Assembly: GCA_900540495.1 (NCBI GenBank)
Contig: UQGA01000012.1
Location: 1 to 60,206 of the forward strand
Direction: 5' to 3'
From: an uncultured Eubacteriales bacterium
Lineage (GTDB): Bacteria > Bacillota > Clostridia > Christensenellales > CAG-138
Length of the DNA stretch: 60,206 nt
A program made the translations under genes and the position numbers. This document shows, one piece after another, positions 1 through 8,185 of the stretch. Each line of letters opens with the position of its first letter. The first letter of the stretch is position 1. Under the pieces are notes generated by a model, which worked only from the letters and a program-made list of their open reading frames with translations, searched no databases and had not been told where the DNA came from.

Positions 1-188
1 CGTCCCCGCCGCTTTCCACCCACCACTCCCGCCGGCCCGGGAATCCGAGCGATGTGAGGCGGGGGACAAAATGACATCGGGACCGGGTAAGGACGCGAGG
101 ACAGCGGGACGCCATGGACGCGGTATGGGTCCCTGTTTTGTGTCGGCCTGAGTGGAATATCAAATGTGAAGGCCAGAAGGAGTGCGCC

Positions 189-674
189 ATGGATAGACTT
201 GCAGTGTCAATACGCCCCTATCAGCCCCATGACTGTCCGGAGATGATCCGCCTTTTCCGCGATACGGTTTGCACCGTGAATGCGGCGGACTATACGCGGC
301 CGCAGATCGACGCCTGGATTGGCGGCGAGAACGGGCCGGACCGAACTGCCTGGGACCGTTCGTTTCGGGCGCACTACACGCTTGTTGCGGTGCTGGGCGA
401 GCAGATCGTCGGCTTTGGCGATATGGATGCCTCCGGTTATCTCGACCGGTTGTATGTCCACAGCGCCTATCAACGCCGTGGTATCGCTACCGCCCTGTGC
501 GATATGCTGGAAGCACCGTTTGCGGCGGCAACGCTCGTTACGCATGCGTCGCTCACGGCAAGGACTTTTTTTGAAGGACGCGGCTACTGTGTCATCCGGC
601 CCCAGCAGGTCGAATGCAATGGCGTTCTGCTCGCAAACTTCGTAATGGAGCGTTCGCCTCTGTGCTTTCTATAG
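189..674 (+). CDS. GNAT family N-acetyltransferase
   Basis: A 161-residue single-domain acetyltransferase of the GNAT superfamily, expected to transfer an acetyl group from acetyl-CoA to an unidentified small molecule or protein. The acetyl-CoA pyrophosphate-binding motif is visible as QRRGIATAL, preceded by the beta-strand YLDRLYVH and followed by a FFEGRGY segment typical of the C-terminal half. The reading frame is open further upstream (ATG at 114), but the start at 189 is chosen because AGAAGGAG lies just upstream and the protein then begins at the first GNAT strand. It stands alone, with no gene before it in the window. Substrate cannot be deduced. Confidence 0.85.
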   Translation: MDRLAVSIRPYQPHDCPEMIRLFRDTVCTVNAADYTRPQIDAWIGGENGPDRTAWDRSFRAHYTLVAVLGEQIVGFGDMDASGYLDRLYVHSAYQRRGIATALCDMLEAPFAAATLVTHASLTARTFFEGRGYCVIRPQQVECNGVLLANFVMERSPLCFL

Positions 675-1110
675 TGGGATGGAATTGCGAATTTGCTGTC
701 ATGAAAATGATGACTGACTCCGGCGGGAGAAGCAGGAAACCCTAACGCCTGTTTTGCCGGCATGCGCGTCGACCTCGCGCAGGTTGGCATATCAAATTAC
801 TTGTTTTATTATGTGCGGGACGAGATAGCAATTCATTACAGTGAGCAGCGGGTTGCCTGACCGTATCGGCGCCCTGACAACCGTTGAACGCTTGCGCTCA
901 ACGACCAGTTGCCAGGCTGGTGTTGAGATAGATAACGCCATTCACACGCTTATCGAACATCTTGTGGTCGAGCTGACCCGTTGATCGTTTGCCTTTGGGC
1001 GGCTTTCGCTACCGGCGTTGGTACATGGATTCCGATTGCAGCCTTGTTTTGCGCCCGCATCGGTGGTATACTGCCGCCGGATGGTTTATTGATGAAATGG
1101 AGTGGCAGAT
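675..1110. other. Intergenic stretch, possible degenerate coding remnant
   Basis: About 435 bp without a convincing gene, less G+C-rich than its surroundings. A minus-strand frame from 1008 to 898 reads as 36 plausible residues ending in VNGVIYLNTSLATGR and a stop, but it has no start of its own before a stop at 1009-1011 except an internal ATG at 960. The plus strand 841-984 also reads open for 47 codons from a GTG. Neither has a good ribosome site and I recognise no family. The end of the stretch carries the promoter of the downstream epimerase gene. Confidence 0.4.
1044..1072 (+). promoter_or_regulatory. sigmaA-type promoter of aldose epimerase gene
   Basis: TTGTTT and TATACT are separated by exactly 17 bp, 38 bp upstream of the chosen start codon. 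The same TATACT -10 box recurs before several genes of this window. Confidence 0.6.
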
Positions 1111-1986
1111 ATGATTCGGCTTGATAACGGGGTTTTGCGCGCTGGGATTGGCGCGCGCGGCGCAGAGCTGCTCTCGCTTTGCGGCGGAGACGGGACGGAG
1201 TACATCTGGCAGCGCGATTCACGGTATTGGGATCGCAGCGCGCCGATCCTGTTCCCGTATGTCGGGCGGCTTGGAAGAGGACGCTGCACGTTTGACGGCA
1301 GGGAATACCGGCTGCCGCTGCACGGCTTTGCGCCGGAAAGCGAGTTTGCCGTCGTAGAGCGGACGGACGCCTCGGTCATCCTTGCGCTGGCGGACAGCGC
1401 GCAAACGCGCGCCTGCTTCCCGTTCCGCTTTTTGCTCCGGGTGCGGTATGCGCTGGAGGAGCGGACGCTTTCGGTCGTCGTGGAGGTGGAAAACCGCGGG
1501 GAGGGGCCGATGTATTTCGGTCTTGGCGGGCATCCCGGCATTCGCGTGCCCCTTGCGCCCGGGTTGCGCTTTGAGGACTATCGGGTTGTGTTCAAATCGC
1601 CGTGTGCGCCGCAGCGCATCGTGCTTGGCGAAGATCGACTCATAAGCGGGCGGGCGGAGCCGTTTCCGCTTGTGGACGGGCGGGTTTTGCCGCTGCAACG
1701 CAGCCTGTTCGACGTCGATGCGGTGGTGCTCACCGGCATGGCCGATGCGCTGACCATCGGTACGCCGGGCGATTCGCACGCCGTGACCGTCGCCTATCCC
1801 GGCGTGCCGTATGTAGGGTTGTGGCAGACGGCCCGGAGCGATGCAGCGTTCCTCTGCGTGGAGCCGTGGTATTCGTTGCCGGCGCGCAGCGGCGTCATCG
1901 AGGACCTGGCCACGCAGCCGTCGCTGTTGTCCCTTGCGTCCGGCAAGGCCGGCACATATGGCTGGTCCCTTACCGTTGCGCCATAG
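1111..1986 (+). CDS. Aldose 1-epimerase family protein
   Basis: A 291-residue protein of the aldose 1-epimerase/LacX-like group (galactose mutarotase fold). Recognisable stretches are IWQRDSRYWDRSAPILFPYVGRL near the N terminus, HGFAPESEF with a candidate substrate-binding His, GLGGHPGIRVPL, and the C-terminal CVEPWYSLPAR, matching LacX/YeaD-like members. Such proteins interconvert anomers of aldoses or sugar phosphates; the substrate is not known here. ATG 1111 is preferred over GTG 1102 because TGGAG lies 8 nt before it. The gene is single, with its own promoter and terminator, and is convergent with the dnaX operon. Confidence 0.9.
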   Translation: MIRLDNGVLRAGIGARGAELLSLCGGDGTEYIWQRDSRYWDRSAPILFPYVGRLGRGRCTFDGREYRLPLHGFAPESEFAVVERTDASVILALADSAQTRACFPFRFLLRVRYALEERTLSVVVEVENRGEGPMYFGLGGHPGIRVPLAPGLRFEDYRVVFKSPCAPQRIVLGEDRLISGRAEPFPLVDGRVLPLQRSLFDVDAVVLTGMADALTIGTPGDSHAVTVAYPGVPYVGLWQTARSDAAFLCVEPWYSLPARSGVIEDLATQPSLLSLASGKAGTYGWSLTVAP

Positions 1987-2009
1987 GGCGATCATGCGGA
2001 TTTGACGGC

Positions 2010-2044
2010 AAAAGCCCGCCCCATGAAAGTAGGGCGGGCCTTTT
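2010..2044. terminator. Bidirectional rho-independent terminator
   Basis: An 8-bp stem GCCCGCCC/GGGCGGGC with a 10-nt loop is flanked by AAAA on the left and TTTT on the right. It can end both the epimerase transcript and the convergent dnaX-recR operon. Confidence 0.8.
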
Positions 2045-2059
2045 GTTTGCTCGGCTTCT

Positions 2060-2476
2060 CTATTGCCGCTCTGCACAGAGGGCGCGGATGCGCTCGACCG
2101 TCTCGCGGATGTAATCGGAGAGCGGCTGCTCGCGCACGCCGACGATCGTGAGGCCGCACCGGTTGACCGGCAGCAGCAGCTTGATCGCCGTGCTCTCGCC
2201 CACGGCGCGGGCCATAGCGGGCGTGATCTCGCCGTAAAGCGCGTTTGCCGAAAGGATGCCCACGGGGCCCGCGATCACATCCGCCGTGCGTGCGTTGACG
2301 AGCACGGGGTTTTCACCGGTCGCCCCTGCATCCGCGCCGGCGCGCAGCATGGCGGCCGTAGCGATGCTGTTGGTGCCGATGGCAAGGCAGGTCGCTGCCG
2401 GCAGCGCCGCTTTGATCTGTTCGACCAGCGCGCTGCCCATCCGGCCGCCCTGTCCGTCGATGATTACGATCTTCAT
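2060..2476 (-). CDS. DUF3842 family protein
   Basis: A 138-residue protein of the uncharacterised DUF3842 family of Clostridia. It begins with a Rossmann-like MKIVIIDGQGGRMGSALV segment, including a glycine-rich turn (GQGGRMG), and later has IGTNSIATAAMLRAGADAG and GPVGILSANALYGEITP. The family has no assigned reaction; the N terminus suggests nucleotide or dinucleotide binding, which is inference. It is the last gene of the dnaX-ybaB-recR operon, starting 15 nt after the recR stop, so it is co-transcribed with replication-repair genes. Confidence 0.85.
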   Translation of the reverse strand: MKIVIIDGQGGRMGSALVEQIKAALPAATCLAIGTNSIATAAMLRAGADAGATGENPVLVNARTADVIAGPVGILSANALYGEITPAMARAVGESTAIKLLLPVNRCGLTIVGVREQPLSDYIRETVERIRALCAERQ

Positions 2477-2491
2477 GGCGGGGCCTCCGTT

Positions 2492-3091
2492 TCAGAGCAT
2501 GGTGCGGCGCCCCTCGAGGGCCTTGGCGAGCGTCACCTCGTCGGTATACTCCAGGTTGCCGCCGATGGGGATGCCGTGTGCGATGCGCGAGCAGGCGACG
2601 CCCATGGGCTTGAGCAGCCGCGCGATATAGGAAGCGGTGGCCTCGCCCTCCACGTCCGGGTTGGTCGCCAGGATCACCTCGCGCACGCCGCCGGCCTTGA
2701 CGCGCTCGACGAGTTCATTGATGCGGATGTCGTTCGGCCCGATGCCGTCCATGGGGGAGAGCACGCCGTGCAGCACGTGGTATTTGCCACGAAACTCGCG
2801 CGTGCGCTCCATCGCAAGGACGTCCCGGGCTTCGCATACCACGCAGAGGACGGAGCCGTCGCGCCCCTCGTCGGTGCAGATGGCGCACGGGGTAACGTCG
2901 GTATAGGTGCCGCACACGGGGCAACTGTGTACGTCCCGCCTGGCGGAGAGGATTGCCTCGGCCAGTTCCTGGGCCTGCGCGGGCGGCACGTCAAGGATGT
3001 GGTAGGCCAGCCGCTGGGCGGTCTTCTGGCCGATACCGGGCAGGCGCGCCAGTTGCGTCGTCAGCCGGTTGATGGGCTCAATGCTGATCAT
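2492..3091 (-). CDS. recR: Recombination mediator RecR
   Basis: A 199-residue RecR protein, which with RecO and RecF loads RecA onto SSB-coated single-stranded DNA. The order is standard: helix-hairpin-helix (LARLPGIGQKTAQRLA, residues about 15-30), a C4 zinc finger with Cys57, Cys60, Cys69 and Cys72, then a Toprim domain (VVCEARDVLAMERT) and the conserved HGVLSPMDGIGP loop. Length matches the family (about 198). Its ATG overlaps the ybaB stop as ATGA, implying translational coupling. Confidence 0.98.
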   Translation of the reverse strand: MISIEPINRLTTQLARLPGIGQKTAQRLAYHILDVPPAQAQELAEAILSARRDVHSCPVCGTYTDVTPCAICTDEGRDGSVLCVVCEARDVLAMERTREFRGKYHVLHGVLSPMDGIGPNDIRINELVERVKAGGVREVILATNPDVEGEATASYIARLLKPMGVACSRIAHGIPIGGNLEYTDEVTLAKALEGRRTML

Positions 3092-3423
3092 AGACCGAAG
3101 TTCATGCCTCCCGTGATGCGGCCCATCTCGCGTTCGGTCGTTTCCGCCGCCTCATGCAGCGCGCCGTTGACCGCTGCCATCACGAGATCCTGCAACATTT
3201 CCACGTCGTCCGGGTCCACGCAGTCCGGTGAAATCGTGATGCCCGTCAGTTCGCGGGCGCCTGACACCGTCGCCGTGACCATGCCGCCGCCTGCTGTGGA
3301 TGAAAACTCCCGCCGCTGCAACTCTTCCTGCGCGCGCTGCATATCCTGCTGCATCTTCTGCGCCTGGCGCATCAACTGCTGCATGTTTGCCCCGCCCATG
3401 CCGGGGAATCCGCCCTTGGCCAT
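3088..3423 (-). CDS. YbaB/EbfC family nucleoid-associated protein
   Basis: A 111-residue member of the YbaB/EbfC DNA-binding family, which forms tweezer-shaped homodimers on DNA. It shows the typical N terminus MAKGGFPGMGGANMQQLMRQ, a coiled helix rich in Gln and Met, and the signature strand GGGMVTATVSG. The frame is open upstream to 3546, but ATG 3423 is preceded by a good GGAGG and gives the normal family length. It lies between dnaX and recR, the order seen in most bacteria. Confidence 0.95.
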   Translation of the reverse strand: MAKGGFPGMGGANMQQLMRQAQKMQQDMQRAQEELQRREFSSTAGGGMVTATVSGARELTGITISPDCVDPDDVEMLQDLVMAAVNGALHEAAETTEREMGRITGGMNFGL

Positions 3424-3520
3424 ACGTTTTTGCAACCTCCACGTTTCATTTTGCGCCCCTGCGGGGGCCGTTGTTTTTACGGTATTGTGCGTCGCGCCGC
3501 AACATGCGCGAACAATGCGG

Positions 3521-5149
3521 TCACTCGATGACGAGTTTGTCGCCAAAGAGCGCCCGCGCGCGCGCTTCCGTCTCCGGCGGAAGCGGCGGCAGCTCGCCTC
3601 TGACGAACGAGATCGTGGTGCCGGGACGAAGCTGCGTGAGGATGGCCTCCACCTTTGCCCGGTTCACCGGCGCGCACATGCTGTTGTATTGGGTGGCGCG
3701 CGACTCCGGGAAGGCGACGGTGAGCACGCCGTCCGCAAGCCGTTGCGCTACGCCGGATACCGCCATCGCGTGTACGAGGATGTTCTGCTTCTTGAGCTCG
3801 TCCAGCACCGCCTGCCAGAGCGGTTCGGGCGCATCCGCCGTTGCATCCGGCGCCTGCGCTGCGACAGGTGCGGCGGCCGGCGCGACCGGCGCGCCGTTGT
3901 GCGGCGCCGCAGCCGTTGCGGGCCGGCCGGCCGGACGTTCCGCCGGATCTGCCGCCGGAAGCGTGTCGATGGGTTGCGGCTCGTTTTGCAGGCGTGGCGC
4001 TTGTGCAAGCGCCTGCTCTAGCCGGTCGAGACGCGCCTCCAGCGCATCGACGGCGTGCGCGTCCTCCGGGCGGCAAATGCGCACGAGCACGCTCTCGAGC
4101 GCGGCGCGCGGCATGGCCAGGTAGCGCATCTCGCCCTGGACGCGAAGCAGCGTTTCCAGCGCGCGCAGCAACCAGGCATGCGAAGCGCCCTGCGCCTGCG
4201 CGAGGTACCGGTCCATCGCGTCGGAGGTGCAGTCGAGCAGATCCTCGCAGCGGCCGCAGGTGGCGGCCAGAAGCAGCGCGCGCATGTGCGAAGCCAGGTC
4301 CTGACAGAAAACCGTCAGATCGCGCCCGCCGCGCACGATATCGTCGAGCATGCGCAGCGCGCGGGCCGTATCCGCAGCGAGCAACGCGTCCGCAATGTCG
4401 AACAGGAATCCCTGCTCCATGCTGCCGAGCACATCGTATACGTCCCTTGCAGAAACCCGGTCGCCGCAAAACGCAAGGCACTGGTCGGCCAGCGAAAGCG
4501 CGTCGCGCATCCCGCCGTCGGCCGTGCGCGCGATGAGCAGCATGCCCTCCTCGTCAATGGCGGTGCCGGCGCGCGAAAGCACATCCCTGAGCGTGGCGAC
4601 GATGTTCTGTACGGATAGACGGTGAAAATCGAACCGCTGGCAGCGGGAGATGATCGTGGCGGGCAGTTTCTGCGGCTCGGTGGTGGCCAGAATGAACAGG
4701 ATGTGGGCCGGCGGCTCTTCGAGCGTCTTGAGCAGGGCGTTGAACGCGCTGGTGGTGAGCATGTGCGCCTCGTCGATGATGTACACGCGCGTGCGCAGAT
4801 GCAGCGGCGCATAGTGCGCCTTTTCGATGAGCGCGCGCACATCGTCCACGCCGTTGTTGCTTGCCGCGTCGATCTCGGTGATGTCGGGGTTGGAGGGGTC
4901 CAGGGCGAGCCGGCACGCCTCGCAGTGGCCGCAGGGCTCCCCATGCTCGGGAGAAAGGCAGTTGACGGCGCGCGCAAAAATCTTCGCCGTACTCGTCTTG
5001 CCCGTTCCGCGCGTTCCGCAGAACAAATAGGCGTGGGCGACGTGGCCCGTGACGATCTGGTTTTGCAGCGTGGCGGTAATATGTTCCTGGCCGACGACCT
5101 CTGCAAACGTGGCGGGGCGGTATCTGCGGTAGAGCGCGCGGTATGCCAT
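3521..5149 (-). CDS. dnaX: DNA polymerase III subunit gamma/tau
   Basis: A 542-residue clamp-loader ATPase of the DNA polymerase III holoenzyme. The AAA+ module has Walker A GTRGTGKT (45-52), a zinc site with Cys64, Cys73, Cys76 and Cys79, Walker B IIDEAH (to residue 129), and the SRC sensor motif (168-170). Domain III follows to about residue 360, then an Ala/Pro-rich linker and a C-terminal tau-like domain ending at the stop. No A-rich slippery heptamer for a gamma-producing frameshift is seen. It is the first gene of the operon; its SD AAGGAGGA overlaps the foot of a hairpin described separately. Confidence 0.98.
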   Translation of the reverse strand: MAYRALYRRYRPATFAEVVGQEHITATLQNQIVTGHVAHAYLFCGTRGTGKTSTAKIFARAVNCLSPEHGEPCGHCEACRLALDPSNPDITEIDAASNNGVDDVRALIEKAHYAPLHLRTRVYIIDEAHMLTTSAFNALLKTLEEPPAHILFILATTEPQKLPATIISRCQRFDFHRLSVQNIVATLRDVLSRAGTAIDEEGMLLIARTADGGMRDALSLADQCLAFCGDRVSARDVYDVLGSMEQGFLFDIADALLAADTARALRMLDDIVRGGRDLTVFCQDLASHMRALLLAATCGRCEDLLDCTSDAMDRYLAQAQGASHAWLLRALETLLRVQGEMRYLAMPRAALESVLVRICRPEDAHAVDALEARLDRLEQALAQAPRLQNEPQPIDTLPAADPAERPAGRPATAAAPHNGAPVAPAAAPVAAQAPDATADAPEPLWQAVLDELKKQNILVHAMAVSGVAQRLADGVLTVAFPESRATQYNSMCAPVNRAKVEAILTQLRPGTTISFVRGELPPLPPETEARARALFGDKLVIE

Positions 5150-5155
5150 CCGGGT

Positions 5156-5181
5156 TCCTCCTTCGGCGGCTCTCCGCCGAA
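5156..5181 (-). promoter_or_regulatory. Hairpin overlapping the dnaX Shine-Dalgarno
   Basis: On the minus strand a perfect 8-bp stem TTCGGCGG/CCGCCGAA with loop AGAG occupies 5162-5181. The last AA of the stem are also the first bases of the dnaX SD AAGGAGGA (5156-5163). The upstream TATGAT at 5200-5205 is a plausible -10, so the hairpin would sit early in the transcript and could modulate ribosome access. Confidence 0.5.
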
Positions 5182-5290
5182 ACTCTCCATAGTATTGCTA
5201 TCATATCATATTTTCGTCGGTTTGCGCAACGCCAAACCGGCGGCGTAGCCCGCATGGCGCGCGGATTCGGAAAAAAGTGCCGGCATGCGG

Positions 5291-5319
5291 TTGACGGCGC
5301 GGAAGAAACGGTATAGGAT
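5291..5319 (+). promoter_or_regulatory. Candidate promoter of EIIC-like gene
   Basis: TTGACG and TAGGAT are separated by 17 bp, 40 bp before the chosen ATG. The -10 is imperfect and overlapping TATGAT/TATATT hexamers just downstream are alternatives. Confidence 0.4.
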
Positions 5320-5359
5320 ATGATATATTAAAATTCCGACGATGGGGTGTAATGGGCTT

Positions 5360-6391
5360 ATGGAGCGGGAACGCGGTCTTTTTGCCGTGGTGAAACGGCT
5401 TTTTCAACGTTATTTCATCGATGCGATGGGCGGCATGGCGCTCGGCCTGTTTGCCTCGCTCATCATCGGCACGATCTTTGGGCAGTTGTTCCAGCTGCCG
5501 TTTCTTGCAAGCGCACAGGCGCTCGTGGACGCCCTGCCGCACATCAGCGCCGCTACCGGCGCGGCGATCGGCGTAGGCGTGGCCTGGGGCATGAAGGTGC
5601 GGCCGCTCGTGCTGTTTTCCTCTGCGGCGACGGGCACGCTCGGCTATGCGCTCGGCGGCCCGGTCGGCGCATACCTGAGCGCCGTGGTCGGCGCGGAAAT
5701 CGGCACGCTCGTGGCCGGCAAGACGCCCATCGATATCGTGGTTACGCCGTTTGCCACCATCGCGGCCGGCGGGCTGGTGGGCGTGTTCGCCGGGCCGGGC
5801 GTCAACGCGTTTATGACCGATCTTGGCAATTTTGTCAACACGGCAACGGAGCTGCAACCCATCCCCATGGGCATCGTCATTGCGGTCATCGTCGGCCTGG
5901 CGTTGACCGCTCCGATCTCCTCCGCCGCCATCTGCATGTCCATCGGTATCGACGGCATCGCCGCAGGAGCGGCCTGTATCGGCTGCTGTTGCCAGATGGT
6001 GGGCTTTGCCGCCGCCTCCTATCGGGACAACGGTCTGGGCGGCCTGTTCTCGCAGGGGCTTGGCACCTCGATGCTGCAGTTCCCGAACATCATGCGTCGC
6101 CCGCAGATCTGGCTGGCGCCTACGCTGGCCTCCGCCGTGCTCGGGCCGATTTCGACCGCCGTGCTCGGCATGACGAACACCTCCTACGGCGCAGGCATGG
6201 GGACCTCCGGTCTGGTCGGCCCGCTGCAGGCGTTTGATGCGATGGGGGCGACGCATTCCTTCTGGTCGATCCTTTTGTTGGTCGTCGTATTCTACTTCCT
6301 CGTGCCGGCGGCGCTGACGCTTGCGTTTGACGCGTTGTTCCGCCGCATCGGCTGGGTGCGGCCGGGGGACATGAAGCTACAAAAACTCTGA
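5360..6391 (+). CDS. PTS_EIIC-type membrane protein (PfoR-like)
   Basis: A very hydrophobic 343-residue integral membrane protein of the PTS_EIIC_2 group, which includes clostridial PfoR. Around nine to ten membrane segments can be read, with glycine-rich stretches (GALGYALGGPVGAYLS-like, GAACIGCCCQMVGFAA) and the segment GLGTSMLQFPNIMRRPQIWLAPTLAS conserved in this group. Family members are annotated as sugar PTS permease domains or perfringolysin regulators, but no EIIA or EIIB gene lies nearby, so a PTS role is unproven. ATG 5360 is chosen because GGGGTG lies upstream; ATG 5342 is an in-frame alternative adding 6 residues. Confidence 0.85.
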   Translation: MERERGLFAVVKRLFQRYFIDAMGGMALGLFASLIIGTIFGQLFQLPFLASAQALVDALPHISAATGAAIGVGVAWGMKVRPLVLFSSAATGTLGYALGGPVGAYLSAVVGAEIGTLVAGKTPIDIVVTPFATIAAGGLVGVFAGPGVNAFMTDLGNFVNTATELQPIPMGIVIAVIVGLALTAPISSAAICMSIGIDGIAAGAACIGCCCQMVGFAAASYRDNGLGGLFSQGLGTSMLQFPNIMRRPQIWLAPTLASAVLGPISTAVLGMTNTSYGAGMGTSGLVGPLQAFDAMGATHSFWSILLLVVVFYFLVPAALTLAFDALFRRIGWVRPGDMKLQKL

Positions 6392-6434
6392 GACTGCGCG
6401 TCCGGTACGTCTGGAGGCAACGGGGAGGAAGGGC

Positions 6435-7049
6435 ATGATGCAACCTGCTTTGGCCGATGTCCTGCGCAACGCCCATGCTGCGGATGCGCCGGTGTGCGAT
6501 TTGTCGGCTTCCGGCGAAGCGGCGGAAGGGTTGGCGTTGCGCACGCTGGATATGCGCGACGCGCATCTGACGGCCTGCCGGTTCATTGCCTGCGACTTTA
6601 CGCAGGCCGGGTTTGTTGACGTCGTGTTTGAGCGTTGCGCCTTTGAAGCGTGCCGGTTTGCGGAGGCCTATTTCCGCCGGGCGCGTTTTGTGGATTGCAA
6701 GGCCGACGGGGCGAACTTTGCGGGAGCGCGCCTGCATGAGACGGCGTTGACCGATTCCTCGTTTCGATATGCGAACTTTACCGACGGCGCGTGGCAACGC
6801 GTCGAGGTCCGCGGCTGTATGTTGCGCGAGGCGGCGCTTTCGTCGCTGCGACTGTCCAGGTCCGTCTTTCAGGAATGCGATCTCACCGGGGCGGATCTGT
6901 TTCGGACGGCGCTTTGCGGACTCGACCTGTCCACCTGTACGCTGGACGGCATTGTGCTCTCGGCCGATTGCGCCGAGTTGCGCGGCGCGTCCATCGGCGC
7001 GCTACAGGCGGTCGAGCTGGCGCGGTTGCTGGGGGTGAAGATCGTCTGA
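6435..7049 (+). CDS. Pentapeptide repeat protein
   Basis: A 204-residue protein made largely of A(D/N)LXX-type pentapeptide repeats, for example FTQAG-FVDVV-FERCA-FEACR-FAEAY-FRRAR-FVDCK and later CDLTG-ADLFR-TALCG-LDLST. These fold into a right-handed quadrilateral beta-helix. Some relatives (Qnr, MfpA) mimic DNA and protect gyrase; others have no known role, and the sequence alone does not choose. The central repeats are Cys-rich. SD GGGGAGGAAGG precedes two consecutive ATG codons. It follows the EIIC-like gene by 43 bp and may be co-transcribed. Confidence 0.9.
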   Translation: MMQPALADVLRNAHAADAPVCDLSASGEAAEGLALRTLDMRDAHLTACRFIACDFTQAGFVDVVFERCAFEACRFAEAYFRRARFVDCKADGANFAGARLHETALTDSSFRYANFTDGAWQRVEVRGCMLREAALSSLRLSRSVFQECDLTGADLFRTALCGLDLSTCTLDGIVLSADCAELRGASIGALQAVELARLLGVKIV

Positions 7050-7107
7050 ACGCCGCCGGCGGCCCGTCGAGCGGCAGGAATATTTTTCGCCCGCCGCCCC
7101 GCCAACT

Positions 7108-7135
7108 GGCGGCGCCGCATAGCGCCGCCGCTTTA
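7108..7135 (+). terminator. Probable terminator
   Basis: A perfect 8-bp stem GGCGGCGC/GCGCCGCC with a 6-nt loop is followed by GCTTTA. The weak T tract makes it only a probable terminator of the pentapeptide-repeat gene. Confidence 0.4.
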
Positions 7136-7270
7136 CGAAATATCGGGAATCATAAAATCATATGCGGAAAATGGACCCGCAACCGGCATGCCCGTTTTCC
7201 GGCGGCCGCAGGCAGCAAAACGTGCGGCGGTTGCCGCCGGGTTGCCCGCTGGGAAGGGCGAGCGCGCTGC

Positions 7271-8185
7271 CTACGAAACGTCCGCGCCGGGCGGCAGCAG
7301 GGCGGCCATGTCCGCGGGCAGCGGAGCGCGCAGGGTAAGGACGGCGCCTGTGAGCGGATGGACCAGGCGCAGCGCGGCCGAATGCAGCGCCGGGCGGGCA
7401 ATGCGCTCCGGCGCTTCGTTGCCGTAGAGCCAGTCGCCAAGCAGCGGATGGCCTATGGCGGCGAGGTGAACGCGCAGCTGATGCGTGCGGCCGGTCTGCG
7501 GCAAAAGCCGCAGCAGCGACAGCCTGCCCTCGGGCGCGTCCCAGGAAACGAGCGTTTCATAATCGGTGCAGCTTGGCGCGCCACCGGGGATGGTCGCGCG
7601 GCGATAACGCGATCCGTCCGCCAGGCCGATCGGAAGCGCAATCCGCCCGGCGGGCGGCGAGGGGACGCCGATGCAGATGCCGCGGTATTCGCGGGAAAAA
7701 GCATCCGTATGCAACCGTCTGCGCAGCAGCTCGTGCATGTATCCATTTTTGGCCACGGCCATCAGCCCGGTCGTCCCGCGGTCGAGGCGGCTGACCGGGT
7801 GCGGCGCTTCGCCGGGCTTGAGGTAAGCGGCGAGCGCGTGCTCAAGCGTCGTCTCCTCCGGGTCCTGCGTCGGGTGTACGGCCACGCCGGCCGGCTTGTC
7901 GAGAACGAGCAGATCCTCGTCCTCATAGACGATGACAAGCGGCAGGGGAACGGGGCGTAACGCCCGCGGCGCATCGTCCCCGATCTCGACGGCAAGCACG
8001 TCCCCCGGCCGTACGCGCGCCGTGGTATAGGCGCGCGCCCCGTTGAGCAGGATGCCCGTTTCCCGGCGTTTGAGCCGCCGGATGAGCGACTTGGAGAGCG
8101 CGAGCTCGTTTGTCAGCACGCTTTCCACCGTGCGGCCGGCCTCCGCCTCGCCGATGGTTCGCGTCAACGTGCGCAAGGCCGTCAA
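7271..8185 (-). CDS. RluA/RluD family RNA pseudouridine synthase
   Basis: A 304-residue pseudouridine synthase of the RluA family, isomerising uridines in rRNA or tRNA. It has an N-terminal S4-like RNA-binding segment (SKSLIRRLKRRETGILLNG, about residues 31-49), the motif LLVLDKPAGVAVHP, the catalytic motif HPVSRLDRGTTGL with Asp135, and RTHQLRVHLAAIGHPLLGD. The start is a TTG at 8185 that overlaps the stop of the upstream M42 gene (TTGA), so translation is probably coupled; no strong SD is seen. It is the last of four overlapping genes. The exact target nucleotide cannot be named. Confidence 0.93.
   Translation of the reverse strand: MTALRTLTRTIGEAEAGRTVESVLTNELALSKSLIRRLKRRETGILLNGARAYTTARVRPGDVLAVEIGDDAPRALRPVPLPLVIVYEDEDLLVLDKPAGVAVHPTQDPEETTLEHALAAYLKPGEAPHPVSRLDRGTTGLMAVAKNGYMHELLRRRLHTDAFSREYRGICIGVPSPPAGRIALPIGLADGSRYRRATIPGGAPSCTDYETLVSWDAPEGRLSLLRLLPQTGRTHQLRVHLAAIGHPLLGDWLYGNEAPERIARPALHSAALRLVHPLTGAVLTLRAPLPADMAALLPPGADVS

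Noticed and set aside
3521..5149. Programmed frameshift in dnaX giving a separate gamma subunit
   Set aside because: No A-rich slippery heptamer was found in the linker region of this G+C-rich gene.
5150..5341. SRP 4.5S/6S RNA gene upstream of dnaX, as found in Bacillus
   Set aside because: The 190-bp gap contains promoters and a small hairpin only; the conserved SRP RNA loop sequence was not seen.
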